From Gymnogyps californianus (taxonomy: Eukaryota > Chordata > Aves > Accipitriformes > Cathartidae), in assembly GCF_018139145.2 (NCBI RefSeq), contig NC_059471.1, forward strand, positions 88,589,520 to 88,653,519: 64,000 nt of DNA. The letters are read 5' to 3'. Both the position numbers and the translations under genes were made by a program. The notes beneath the pieces are model-generated. The model saw nothing but the letters and a program-made list of their open reading frames with translations, did not search any database and had not been told where the DNA came from. Of this stretch, positions 44,351-56,200 are shown piece after piece. Within the stretch, counting starts at the first letter, position 1; each line of letters begins with the position of its first letter.

Positions 44351-45595
44351 GTTAGACTAATGCATACAAATAGTTACATGGATCGTTCTGGTTTTCTTGT
44401 ATAACTATTTCAAGGAAAATTAGCATTTTGGTAGATAGTGGGTCTCAGTCTTTTGAGGTAGCTTCAACTGTTGGGAAGTCCAGCAAGTAACAGATCTTCT
44501 TAGCTCTAATAGGACTATTAAGTTTAAACATTTGTTATATGAATATGCTGAATTTTGAAGGCCTATTAAGTATTTTATTGCTAACAAAACAAAAGATAGT
44601 TCTTCATCTTTATTTGCTACTAGACTGTTACTGTGCTTTTCCAAAATACAAGAAGTAGTTACACTTCCGTTTTTTTGTGCTGTAAACTATTTTGTTGTTT
44701 TCATCACATTATTGACTCAGTTCTATATTCTTAGTTAATATCTGTCTTAATTTTTCTTACCAGCAGCTGTCTGCTTTCAGTCTCCATTTCTTATACATCG
44801 GTTTTACACATTCTACCAAGTTAAAATTTGCTTACAATTTTCCTTACCTTAAGAAAAAGGACTTTCACGTTGATTGGAGCTGTTCTTTTACCCATATAAA
44901 ATATAATCAGGTCATAATACTGGTTGCTAAGTAATCGCAGTCTTCTACTCCAGTCATTTAATTTTTCTTTACCTGTCGTAATGAAATTCAGAATTTGTTT
45001 CAGACATATAATTTTTTTTATTAAGTATTCTCTCTGGATTGTAGAAAATACCAGTTCTAGAGACTTGGGACAATGTGTATGTCTACCACAAACTCAAAGC
45101 AGCAACACCATAGCAGCAAAATTTTTTCTAGCAGGCAGGAAGTAACAAGTAACCTGGTCTGCTCTCAAGAGGTTGCAGTTGGAAAGCTCTCTTGGGCCGT
45201 ACTAATTTCAGTATTGAGCTGTTGGCTTTAAAGGCCTTGCAGCTCTCAGTAGCAAGTAACCTTTTTAAAAAGGAGGGATAGTGTATTTGAAGGATCATAC
45301 TTTACCTGCTGTTTTTATGCAGTTTGTTCTTCCTGAATGTGATTTACTAAAAAAAAGTTTAGTGTTATGTTAAAAAAAAAAAAAATTCTCTGCAACAGAA
45401 ATGTCCTGTTTATTTCGCTTGCTGTGTCTGTCACCAATGTATAAGCAACAGAAAAGTCTCTTCCCCATTCTCAGACTTTTTAGTTCAATGAGTTTGACAC
45501 AGGCCTGTATTTCTGTTGAGTTGGCTTTTTTTTTTTTTTAATGCTTACACAGAAGTATCAATTGCTTAAGGTCCATCTGGTTACTTTAGTTGGTG
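44351..45595. other. giant intron: possibly further old CR1, otherwise unassigned
   Basis: Part of 44750-45050 resembles the more upstream CR1 ORF2 region in the same orientation, but too weakly to assign. An A13 run at about 45372 and a T run near 45527. No gene. Confidence 0.5.
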
Positions 45596-45597
45596 TC

Positions 45598-45860
45598 TAG
45601 AATAGTTTAGGTTGAAGAAACTCCTGGATGTCTTCTGGCCCAACCATTCCACTCAAAGCAGGTCTAACCTTGATGTTAGGTCAGGTTGTTCAGGGAGGTA
45701 CTACAGTATATCTAAGCAAGACCACTGTGGGTGCAGACAGATCAATTTTGTGCAGCCCTTTTTCCTACTCTTAACGTGCCCCTATTCATCCTGAGTAGTC
45801 ATGCAACCAGTTCCAGATGGTCATGTCCACTTCTGTGATAAAGGAGTAGTACTAGCTGGC
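45598..45860 (-). mobile_element. CR1 LINE 3' fragment, minus strand
   Basis: Reads as reverse-complemented CR1 3' end: AGGTTGAAGAAACTCCTGG, CCACTCAAAGCAGGTCTAAC and GTTAGGTCAGGTTGTTCAGG correspond to the family's GGTTGGAAGGGACCTCTGG, CTCAAAGCAGGGCCAAC and AGATCAGGTTGCTCAGGG. Divergent and without the terminal octamers. No coding content. Confidence 0.75.
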
Positions 45861-48450
45861 TTCACATCAGTCCATTTGGAAATATTTTTAATAATTTATG
45901 TTTTACATAATTTGTTTCTATCTATATGAGTTCATGTAAGTTGTTATATACTGGGGGGTGCGGAGAGGGGGTTGGCTGCGTATCTTTCGGTTTGAGGCTC
46001 GGCAAGAATGGCAGCCAATCAATTGCACTGACTTGGTCCTTAGTATTTTCTTTGCTGCTGCTACCGTGGCTGCTATTACTTCTTAAAAAAAACAAAATAA
46101 AACAAAAAACTCCACTTTCTGTTGTTGTTCTCCCTGAACCCTTGTCCTTCTAATTTTTTTCTTACTAGCCTCAAAGCAGTTTTTAATAAAATTTACCATG
46201 TATTACTTTGGTGTAAGTTTTGAAAATTTAAGTTTTAAAGTTCTAAAACATTGCCACATTTTAGGTGTCTGGCTTGCCATTTTGCATGCCGGATCTGTCT
46301 AAAGCTGATTTCTAGCTGAAATTTTAACCTAAAATGGATTAGCATTTTTTCAAGATTAAGGAAAACATGTTGTTTCTATCTTAAACTAATCCACAACAGC
46401 TCTTCTGAGGTGCTGTTGTTCTTTTCTGGCTTCACTTAGATGCTTGAGATTGAGCAGATCAGCCTAGATTTTTGAGTGCTTTCTGTTCTTCAGGTCAAGT
46501 AGCAAATACACCCAATTTATAAGCCCTTGAAAAACTTAATGGAAAAGGCTATAAACTCTCTCTCTCAAAATTCCATCTCCCCCTGACCTCTCTTGGCATG
46601 ACCTCTGGTCTGCATCTGGACAGTGTGCCATGTATGGAGATTCTCCCTCAAAAGATTTTCATTATTAATGTGGAGATTGATATGGCATTGAGTACCAGAC
46701 GTTGCTGAAGAAATCAGTCTCTCCTAAAGAAGTGAAGAACAATGCAGTCTAACTGTAGTGGGAAAGGTGAATTAAGTCAAGGCCAGAGGGGAGGCAGAAC
46801 AAGAGCTCTCTTTTCAAAAAGAGTAGGCAGATCTAAGGGAAAGTTTGAGGCACCTAAGGACTGCAGGAAAGAGTTGTGGGCAGGTGTTGAAAGTAGTTAC
46901 AGAAATGGATGGGTAGCTGAGGGGAGGCTAAGGAAGAAGCCTGACCATCTCAGAACACTTACCAAAAGGTTTTTTGAGACTTTCAAGTGTCTTGCTTGAT
47001 GCTCAGTTTAATTAAATAACAGTAGCAGGAAGAAAATGGAGTCATTTAAGGTGGAGTTAAGTAGGGCAGTATATATATTTATTATCTCAGAATAAAGTAT
47101 GCTACAGATCTGTTTTAATTATTCCAAATCAAAGTGTTATAAAACCAGAAGTTGCAGTTGAAGTGTACACATCTTGATATATGAACCTGCCCAGTGAGGT
47201 CCACCAAGCAACAATTCATGCACAGTAGTGGTCATCTGAGGAGGAGTGAATGAGAAAGGCAAAAATCTGATATAATGTAAATCAGTTTAACTGAAGCCCG
47301 CAGGTGTGAAAGTGCTTGAATTATAATCACTTGCTTATTGCATGATATTGCAGTAAAAGCAGTGTTAAAGTTGTTCAGGTGACCTTGCCATACCTGAAAT
47401 GCAGGTGCTATGGCTTTGAAGTCTTTAACATTTGGCTATGAGGAAGAGTATATACTTCATCCTTCCTTCTTCTTTTCTATTGGTTGTCTTTTGTCATCCT
47501 ATGAAAATCCATTTAGATTTGATAATTTTACAAACCTTTAAGAAAATTTGTTAGTATGGAGCAGGAGCTAGGCATGATTTAAAAAAAAAAAAACAAGTAT
47601 GATTGCAAGAATTGAGTATAGATGAGTAAAGAGACTAGAACTGGCACATGAGACTGGAGCTGGACCTGGGTGAATGTAGAGGAAACTAAAAGCAAAGAAG
47701 CTGAATTGAGTGTAATTGGCTGAATTAGAATATTCAAACAGGGTATCTGCTGGATAAGCACCTGGCTGGGCAGGTAGGCTTGAAATAGCACGAGGAGGCA
47801 AGCATGGCTGAAGATCGCCTGTGAAAATTTGGACAAGAAAAACAAGCAACTATATTTGAGTGTGATTGGTTTAATAAAAAAAGGAAAATATGAGAAAATT
47901 CCAAAGTCTTTGCCTGCCTCTGCTATTGACAAATACTAGGCAAAATGTGTAGCTTGCAGAGAAGGTGGAAATTCACTGTTATTATGGGTTACTCTGTTTA
48001 TTTCAAGCAGCAAAATCTGTGTATTCCTTTAAACCCTATTTTGAAGAAGAATGGGCAGAAAAATGGAATTTTTCTTTTCTAATTTTTTTTAAATTGAAAA
48101 AAATAGAAGAGGGATCCTGATACTGCAGAGTTGGACATTTGAAAGCTGAAAAAATCCTAGAATGAATAGTGCTTACTGAATTTTAGTCCAGGTCATTTAT
48201 GTATGATGTTATCCCATTCTGTCTTTTTTTCAGTACATTGCAGCCTGTAGGTTGGGCAGCACTCGTTAGATGAGCAGCTAGTCTTCATTTGTTTCTCTCC
48301 ACTGCTTAGTGGGTGCCCTTTACCTTACCGAGTGCACTCTCTGAAACTTTGCCTAGAATTATTTATTTTTCTCATGGAGTTTTCTGTGGCGCACTTCACT
48401 GTAGGATCGAGTGGCTCTTAAAGAACATCTTTACAAGAGCCATGTAAAGC
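45861..48450. other. giant intron: unassigned sequence
   Basis: About 2.6 kb. A mixed A/C tract at 46084-46110 and an A13 run at about 47580. Open frames at 46742-46999 and 47568-47932 are unrecognised. The relatively homopolymer-poor stretches at 46560-47000 and 47600-47940 may be old repeats of unknown family. Confidence 0.5.
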
Positions 48451-48454
48451 GAGG

Positions 48455-48765
48455 GGACAAATTATTATTTTTATTTCTCAGAGAAATGAGGCGTAGAGGA
48501 ATGAACATCAAACATGTCCATAAGTTTGGGTGCCCACTTTGTGAAGCAAAGGACCTGATTTTTCAGAGTGTGTAATGTTGTGTAACTGCCTGAAGCACAG
48601 CTTTCAGGTTACAGTTGCGTCTACTCAAACTTCAGCAGTGTAGACCTTCAAATTTCAGTGAAAACAGACTACTTCCTCAGGTGATCGTTGCTTGTGAGTC
48701 CTTTCAATAAACTGGAAGTGACTTGTCCAGCAGCGTGGAGAATCTGTGTAGGAGAGGCAGTAGTG
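48455..48765 (+). repeat. possible interrupted MIR-like (CORE) SINE
   Basis: At 48472-48500 TTCTCAGAGAAATGAGGCG resembles the MIR consensus TTACAGATGAGGAAACTGAGGC; at 48714-48765 GGAAGTGACTTGTCCAGC resembles its continuation TTAAGTGACTTGCCCAAGG. In MIR these parts are nearly adjacent; here about 210 bp separate them, as if another element (containing GGACCTGATTTTTCAGAG) was inserted. Recalled consensus, high divergence. Confidence 0.45.
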
Positions 48766-49729
48766 TGTTTCAGCTCCCTGGGGCTGCATTCAGTTGCCTT
48801 TAGCACTTTGTTTCCATTTCTTTCATTTTACTACATACTCTCCAGTGTTCACAGTACATAGGGATGCAGCAGTGGTCTTGTTCACTTTGCAAGCCTGTTT
48901 TATCCTAATGACAATCCAGTCCTTTAATGGGAATTAAAATATAGATGTGGTCCTTTAACTGTAAGTTGACACATGGTTTGTATGTCCAGGGAGCTGAAAT
49001 GAGGATTACATTGGCTTCTGATTGCATGCTTCTTGCAGCTTGATGTATTTTTTCATACATTCTGTATGTGAACATACAGTGAACATGCATTGCTAAAGGG
49101 TGCCATTGCATTTTGTAGGAACCATATGCATACATGTGATGACAGAATTTGGCCTGTATAAAGACATAACTTGTGTTTATTAATGTTATCGTGAAAATTA
49201 AGCTCTCAACCATTCAGTCAGTTCACTGTGGCTTAATAAATGTTTGAGTACAGAACTCATGCTCCAGTAATATATAGCAAATTTATTGTGAAGTCAATTA
49301 GTAACATGTTTTAGACTGTTTTCAGCAGTTTTTTTCTTAAGCAAAATTATTTCTCTATATTTGTAACATATTTCTGAAATAATTGGTTTTAATGTGGCTT
49401 CTTGAAGTTTTAATAGAAGCCTATATTGTAACAGTAAGTTCCTTACAATTATAAAGAAAATCAGTTAAGTTAAAAATTATTAGTTTATTAAGTATATAAT
49501 ACTATTCATAGACAAATGTTTTAATACAGTAGGTATTCTGTTAGAAATCAACCGATCTGATAATTTTAAGATAATTTTTTTTCTTTTTAAGCAGTTGCTT
49601 CCTCTCAGATTTTGGATTTTAATCATGACTTGACTTAAGCTTTCATGTCTTACTAATGCTGCCAGTGAGAGAACTTGAGCAGTGAGTAGTTTACTTATCT
49701 GCTATACAACAGCTGCTAATATTTAAAAA
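48766..49729. other. giant intron: AT-rich unique sequence
   Basis: The 102-codon minus frame at 48905-49213 is unrecognised and taken as chance. No repeat family is assigned. Confidence 0.6.
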
Positions 49730-50790
49730 AAATAAAAATTTAAAAAATGCCGTCTCATCTTTAGGTCCACTGTGGACAAAAAAAGCAAAGGCAGATAAGA
49801 TGACTGTAGCTACCCTGTCTGCTTGGCACTGTCTTCCTCCTCCTCTCTCTCTCTCACTTTCAGTTTTTAGTGTAATGAAGAGCAGGAGAACAATATTCTG
49901 TAATTAAGGATTCCATTAAGTTGAAGAAAAGAGCAAATGGAGTTGTTTGTTCTCCTAGCTGAAAAAATTTGTCTGGGGTGGGGGTTAGTGGTAGTAGTGT
50001 AGAAAGAGAGAGAGGTGGGTGGAGAGACTAAGTCAGGGCTGTTTGTTGAATATACTGTTAAGGACTGTTACCATCCTAATTAATCAAGTTAGAAATTACA
50101 GCTGTAGTCGGTTTCCCCCCAATTCTTGTTATCAATTTTCTTCTCTTTTGAGACAAAGCAAATATAAATTTTGTGTTCATTTGTCATTCGTTCTTTGACT
50201 TCAGCATCTCTGAAAATAACAATGTAGCACAAAAGACCAGTATTTACCTAGTTGTAATGTGGGTTGCCATGGTGTTTTGCAAATTATTGCAATTATGTTC
50301 ACCATGCGAGTCGCCCTTGGTAACTGGCGAAAAAACTGATAATCCTGTTTTGAACAAAAGGTCAAATTGCTGAATAGAAAGTCTTGATTAACTAAAAGAT
50401 GTACAAAGTGGAATTATTTCCTACCATTCAGAAATAGTTCTTGATCGGGTTTGGGGGAGGGGGTGAGTAAGTACATCTGATTACTGAAGTACAAAGCATT
50501 GAAAGGATGTTGTCTTGAGCCTTTCATGTAGTCTTAATGGTGGCTTTTTTGTCAAATTTACCCATTTGCGGCATTGAAAGAGGCAGCTGCATTTAAGCTT
50601 GAGAGATGGTGCTTTTTCAAGAGTTCAGTGCATGGAAAGTTCTCAGCAGTATCTGCAGTTTACTATTAGACCTTCGGCTATTAAAACTGATGTGCTGCAT
50701 TTGAGCCCATAGCTCTTGGTGCTTGTAAAACCCTCTGACTGATGATCTAATAAAGTGCTCTTACCGGACAATCTCTGATCAGATACTTTA
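49730..50790. promoter_or_regulatory. candidate conserved noncoding element D
   Basis: About 1 kb of unique sequence with TGTAATTAAGG (about 49900), TCCTAATTAATCAAG (about 50074), an RFX-type half site GTTGCCATGG (50263-50272), TTTTGCAAATTATTGCAATTA just after it, and a second RFX-like CCTTGGTAAC (50315-50324). The part at 50520-50780 has balanced composition and no simple repeats. Function is inferred from motif clustering and from the POLA1 3'-intron position. Confidence 0.4.
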
Positions 50791-51239
50791 GAAAAAAATA
50801 AAAAAAAAATAACCACAGCTCTGAAAAGGATGGGGGTAGAAACACATGGCTATACTGAAAAGTTTGCTTTTGTAATCTGCAGTGGAAATATTAGTAAATA
50901 TTACTTTATTTTCAGTTTAAGTACTTCAAAGGGCCAACATATTGCTCCAGAAATTATTTCTATTTACATTTACAAAAGTAAAAATTAATCTGAAAAGATT
51001 TAAAAGTTCTTCATAATCACCAGTCCTCAACAATTACATACAAATATATAGAGGGAGTGGTCCTCTTCCCATCATCGTATTCAAAATACTGTGATGGATT
51101 TCTTGTGCTTTAATGCTGTGAATTTCCTTTCCTCTTTCCTATTTTTTTTCCTGTTGGGGGGAGGGAGGGCAAGGGAAGAGGTGAAGAGGATTAAGGGTTT
51201 TTCTTTTTTAATTATTCTACTTTTTGTTTTTAAATAGCT

Positions 51240-51450
51240 ACCTGGAAATTAATTCTTAAAACTTTGGAGAGCCTGTGTGAGAGCAGCATGAAAGCAAAGT
51301 AAACCTGAACAAGTTTGTGGGTTTACATTCTGCATCACCTAGCAACCCCCCGGCTCAGCCAGTTCTCTTGTCTGCCCCCAGTCCTGTTTACAAACCATTC
51401 AGACTGCTCTTCGAAACCATGGAAGATATTCAGTTTCATTAGTGCCATTC
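51240..51450. promoter_or_regulatory. candidate conserved noncoding element E
   Basis: Unique sequence with GGAAATTAATTC, CCTAGCAAC (RFX-like half site, 51338-51346), and GTTTACA/TGTTTAC (FOX-like) occurring twice. A candidate on appearance only. Confidence 0.3.
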
Positions 51451-51906
51451 TCAAGGAGAAAATAATTAAACTTAAATGAACAAACACTGCTTAGTGATGC
51501 TTTAAACTTTTCTAGTTTAAGGTGACCAGACTGTTGAGACCGCTTTCTCTGCCATTACCTTTCACTCCATTGAGCTCCTCTAAACTTATGTATCTATGTA
51601 TGTATGTGCATTATCATTTTTAAAGTTTTCAGAACTGTATTAACTCCTTCAGTATTTAGAGATGCTTATAACCATATTGCAAAGATAAATGTTTCACATA
51701 AACAATCTTTTTGTCTCTTTACCAACTTGAAATGTATACTTGAGTTGACAAACCTTACTGTTACTGCCATGTACATGAGTAAAATCTCGGTGTGTTCTGT
51801 ATTACGTCTAATGTCATATTGAACTTCCTGCAAGACAAGTTTGTGACAGAGGAAAAAATTCAAGAATTGTAAAAATGTTTAAGGGGAGAGGGAAGAGGAC
51901 AGAATT

Positions 51907-51920
51907 GGGGGGGGGGGGGG
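51907..51920 (+). repeat. G14 homopolymer
   Basis: Run of 14 G followed by AAGGGG; purine-rich surroundings (51880-51935). Quadruplex-capable on the + strand. Confidence 0.9.
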
Positions 51921-51935
51921 AAGGGGAGTAGAGTG

Positions 51936-52940
51936 GTTTTAGCTTTCTAACAGAAGTAGAGGCACAGATTTTAAGAAATCTTGAGTTCTTACTGTTTGTA
52001 TGTTGCCAGATTCTTTAACAAGCAATGCATGGATGGGCTGTATGAACTCTTTATGCTTTGTTGACAGCTGACAGACAAAGTAAAATTTTTTCTGAAGCAA
52101 GGTACTGTACTTAGTTGTGACCTATTATAGCCTAAGAATATGGCTTGCTTTAAGTTGTATGAATAGGGAGGGTATTTTGCAGAACAGAGTTGAATATCCT
52201 TCTAGAGGTTTTAGCTCTCCATGCAGAAATACATAAGATAGCTTTCACTGATCCTTTTCTCAATGTAGTTTTCCATATGTAGTCATTTCAAGTATGCCTT
52301 CTCTCAGTTGCTTGCTTGGAATCCAGTTTAGCTGTTTTCAGATTGTCTTAAGTAAAATAAAATTGTTGATAATTGCTGATTCTCTTTGTGAGTGGTATGT
52401 TAGCCTGTGAACACTTGTGCTCTACTTTTTAATGTTTTGGGGTGTGTATTTTGGTGCCTAGAACCTTATTTTACTGAAAATAAGAAGACCAAGGTGTTGG
52501 CTTTGATGTGAAGTAAAGCAGAACATACTTGCTAATTTAGTTTATAATGTACAACTGTTAAGGTTGGAATTTGTCCACTCGTGGTGCTATTACATGTGTT
52601 TAAATGAAGGCCACTGTTTGCATCAAACCTATCATAAGGGTTTGGAGTGCTCTATTATCCTTTCAGCAGGCTGATGACAGAGCCTGGTCTTTGCACAAAT
52701 GAGATCAATAAGTTTCAAATAACTTGTATGAAATGACATGTGACTGTACATTTAAAGATGTCTTTTTTAAAAAAATCAATTTTGAATAACATGTAAAACT
52801 CTTACATTGACCTACAAGATATTTTTCACTTCTGTCTTGTTTGATAATTTTGTGTAAAGCATTTTTTACGTTAGCTTGAGCATTTGGGTTCTTTTTTGGG
52901 GGAGTAGGGTGCATTTCTTGCTTCTTCTGTTATCTCCTGC
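51936..52940. other. giant intron: unique sequence
   Basis: AT-rich sequence; no gene or repeat family recognised. Confidence 0.65.
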
Positions 52941-52944
52941 TTTG

Positions 52945-52980
52945 ATTCCCTCCTCCCCGCCCCCCCCCCCCGCCCCCCCC
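52945..52980 (+). repeat. C-rich homopolymer block
   Basis: Runs of 4, 12 and 8 C separated by single G (52955-52980). On the minus strand, and therefore not in the POLA1 RNA, this is quadruplex-capable G. Confidence 0.9.
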
Positions 52981-53279
52981 AAGACTTTTAATGGTCAAAC
53001 TGATATGACAGATACTGCTGAGAGTAGTATTTTCTAGAGATTAATGAAGCTTTCTTTCAGTCTTAGGTGGTTTCTTTCAGATTTTTTTTTTTTTCAGTTC
53101 TGGATTAGAAAGCAGTTCAAGTTCTATTATTTTGGAGTATCCAAATCACAAAATATCATTCTTGAAAATCTACAAACTTTCATTTTCAGTAGCCTAGAAA
53201 TAGGCATATGAGATTTTGTGGTTGACTTCACATCACAAAAGCAATGCATTACTGATAGGACCTTCAGGTATGTGAGTAC

Positions 53280-56200
53280 TGAAAGAACTCCTAAAAAATA
53301 TGCTTATGGGACAAAATTTTGTTGTAGGCTAAATCCTCTCAAGTTCATGTCCATTTTCCATAATATCCAAAAGGAACTAGGTTTGGGTCTTTTCTTTGGA
53401 TGTTTTAGATCAGAGCAGTTGAGTGCAAAAGGTGAGCTTCACTTTTCGTAATGGCCATCTGGAACCAACATCAGTGCTTCTATCGTTCTAGTATCATCAG
53501 CTTTTTCAAGATAGAAGGACACTTTGTGTTCTTCTGAGAAAGTCAGGTAGTATTTATTTCCTCTCTCATGCTTTCTTTAAGGTAGCAAGTTAGTGTAGCT
53601 ACATTGCCCTCAATTACAGTTTGTCTAGTTGCTTTGGACCTTCACAATCTGGTCCTTCAAAGGTGTGGTTCCCATTGACTCCAGTTGCCGTTGAGTTAGT
53701 TTGGGCTGGCAGCTTTCCAGTGGGGAACTGAGACAACAGATATGAGTGTCTCTGAGAACAGGAGGTTTCAGTAGATATTATTTTGGAGAGGATATCCTTC
53801 TCTTTTACCAGCAATACTGTCTCATTGGGTGGTAAAGTGATCATTTGCCTTCCACTAGGAAGTAGTTGGCTAAGATGCTTCAATTTGATAACATCCTTTA
53901 ATGTGGTTCCTGTGATAATAATACTGGATATATAACCAGCCATCTCCAGGATCTGTACTGCTTTGTAGTAGTACACTTTCAAAAGCAATTCATATCTCCT
54001 TGTTACTATTCTTTCATTTAAGAGACCATTTTGTATTTTTCCTGAAAGATCGCATCTATCCATTAATCAGCCTGGATAATGCTGAATTCAGGAGGAGCAG
54101 AATGAACCATCCAGGAAAGGAATTTCCTTTCTTTATAAGAGTTTTTTATCCACTCCATCCCACAGCTGAATTCAGATCAGTTATATAGGCCAAAACTCAA
54201 GAAGCCTGAAAATGAGGAAGTGCTTCGAAAAGAAATTGAAATCATATCTTCAACTTCAATGGAAGTGAGGCAGCATGAAATGGAGTGTGAAATGCCATGG
54301 TCCCTGTTTACTTTTTCCCTAAATTGGATGATCAGGTAGCATCAGACTCTAAAAATACTCATACCAGGAAATGTAACCTATTTTTTCTGGATGAGGAACT
54401 AGCTACAATATTTATTGTATAGAAAAAGAAAAATGAATGTGAAGTCAATGGCCAAGTGCGAGTTGATAAAATAGTTCCTCATCTTTACTTGTATCCGAAT
54501 AGTCATATACCACACTGGATCTATGATCAGGTCTCTTAATGCACTATAGTTAGCTTTATGTATAAATTTCAGGAACAAATTTCAGTCGTCGTTACTATAA
54601 TAGTTACTATTTGCATTGCTTCTTGGAATTTAAAGCCAAATGTCCACAACACCTAACAAAATACTGGAGAACATGGAGTAAGCATTCCCTGGGTAAGGGA
54701 TTTAAGCTGTAGGATAAATTTATAAAGGAATTTATGCAAACCTAAGGTGCTTCACCATTCTAAGCATATACTGCAATATCTTTCCTTTCAGCTAGAACAA
54801 GCTTGACAGCATGTTTAACATGGTACCTATCCCACTTAAAATAAAAAGACAAAAGCTCTAGTCAGCCAGCATCAATAATAGACTCTTGACCCAGCTCCTT
54901 TTGTAAAACAATTTATTTGAAGAGTCTGTGAAAATATCAAAGGAATTTATTATTGGGAGATGACTAAATGTTACAGTTAGGACAGCAGCATAAAGCCTTA
55001 AAACATTCTCAAAGATCATCTTTGTTTTATACACTCAAATTTGAATATAAATACATTAGATAACTTAGTTTTAAGAGATTTTTGACTTAAAAGTTTCAGT
55101 TATGCCTGGCAGTTCAAGAGAACTTGCACACATTCTTCATTTTCAAATTCTTTTACATTTTGAAATTCTAGGATGAAATTCGGACATATCTTTTCTCTAG
55201 TAAGGGATCTCTTGAACCTAACATTAGGGCTTCTGACTTAGTACAATTTGATTTCTTTGTAGTAACATATTAAAGAAGTGGCGAGAGCTTTTCCAGTAAT
55301 TTCATGTTAAAATTTTGACAAAGTGGAGAAGAAGGCTGGAATGACTAGTATATCAATAACAATGTGTATCTAAAAAATACTTTGAGATCTAAATATGTCT
55401 GAACCTGCTTATTGAAGAGGCTTTGCAGGTCCCCTAGATTTCTTTCAAAGATAAGATGAGATCTTTCTCATGGTCTCACAAATATACTTTTTTATTAGTG
55501 CTTGGTATCTGGTTTGCTTGTGGAATATCAAGCCTTGCAGGATCCTGAAAAAGCTGCTGACCCAGAATTCTGCATCACTGATTGTATCTAACTCCATTAC
55601 TCTGGTTTTTAGGGTTGATTTGCATGATTCGTGTCAATAGAGAGTGCCTGCTGATTCCTTATCAAGGAGATCATCATTGATAGGAAAAATGTCAAAACAG
55701 ACAAGATGCTCCACCTGTGAAGCTGCAGGCCCACCTTCTATTTCCAGAGCTAACTTCTGGTAGTAGTCTTTATAGAGCTAAAAAAGTCTGTTTCCTCAGA
55801 GAAGTTGGCGGTTACATGATTTTATAAAGGCTTCATTTCTGATGGTGGTCATTTTGCTAGGGGGTGAGGAAGGAAGGAGGGAAGGAAGCCTGATGGCTCA
55901 TTTTCCATATATGATGCTCTTCTGTGACAGGATATTCTTCCTGGTTTCCCTCAAATTTCTTTCTGACAAGATTATCTCCAAATTTCACCTTGATGAAGAA
56001 TTTACTTGTCTTTTCTTTCGCCTGTCCAAACAGTGTGGGTGACCAAGAGGTAGGTTTTTAGACATCATGAGGTGTTCCTTTCATATGTTGATCCAGTCTT
56101 TTATAAGTTCAGACAATTCAGTCTCCAAGTTGTTTGTATTAGTAGCTACAAGTTCCAAAGGAGTGTCTGTCTCTGCTCAGGCTGTCTAGGAGACGTAGAC

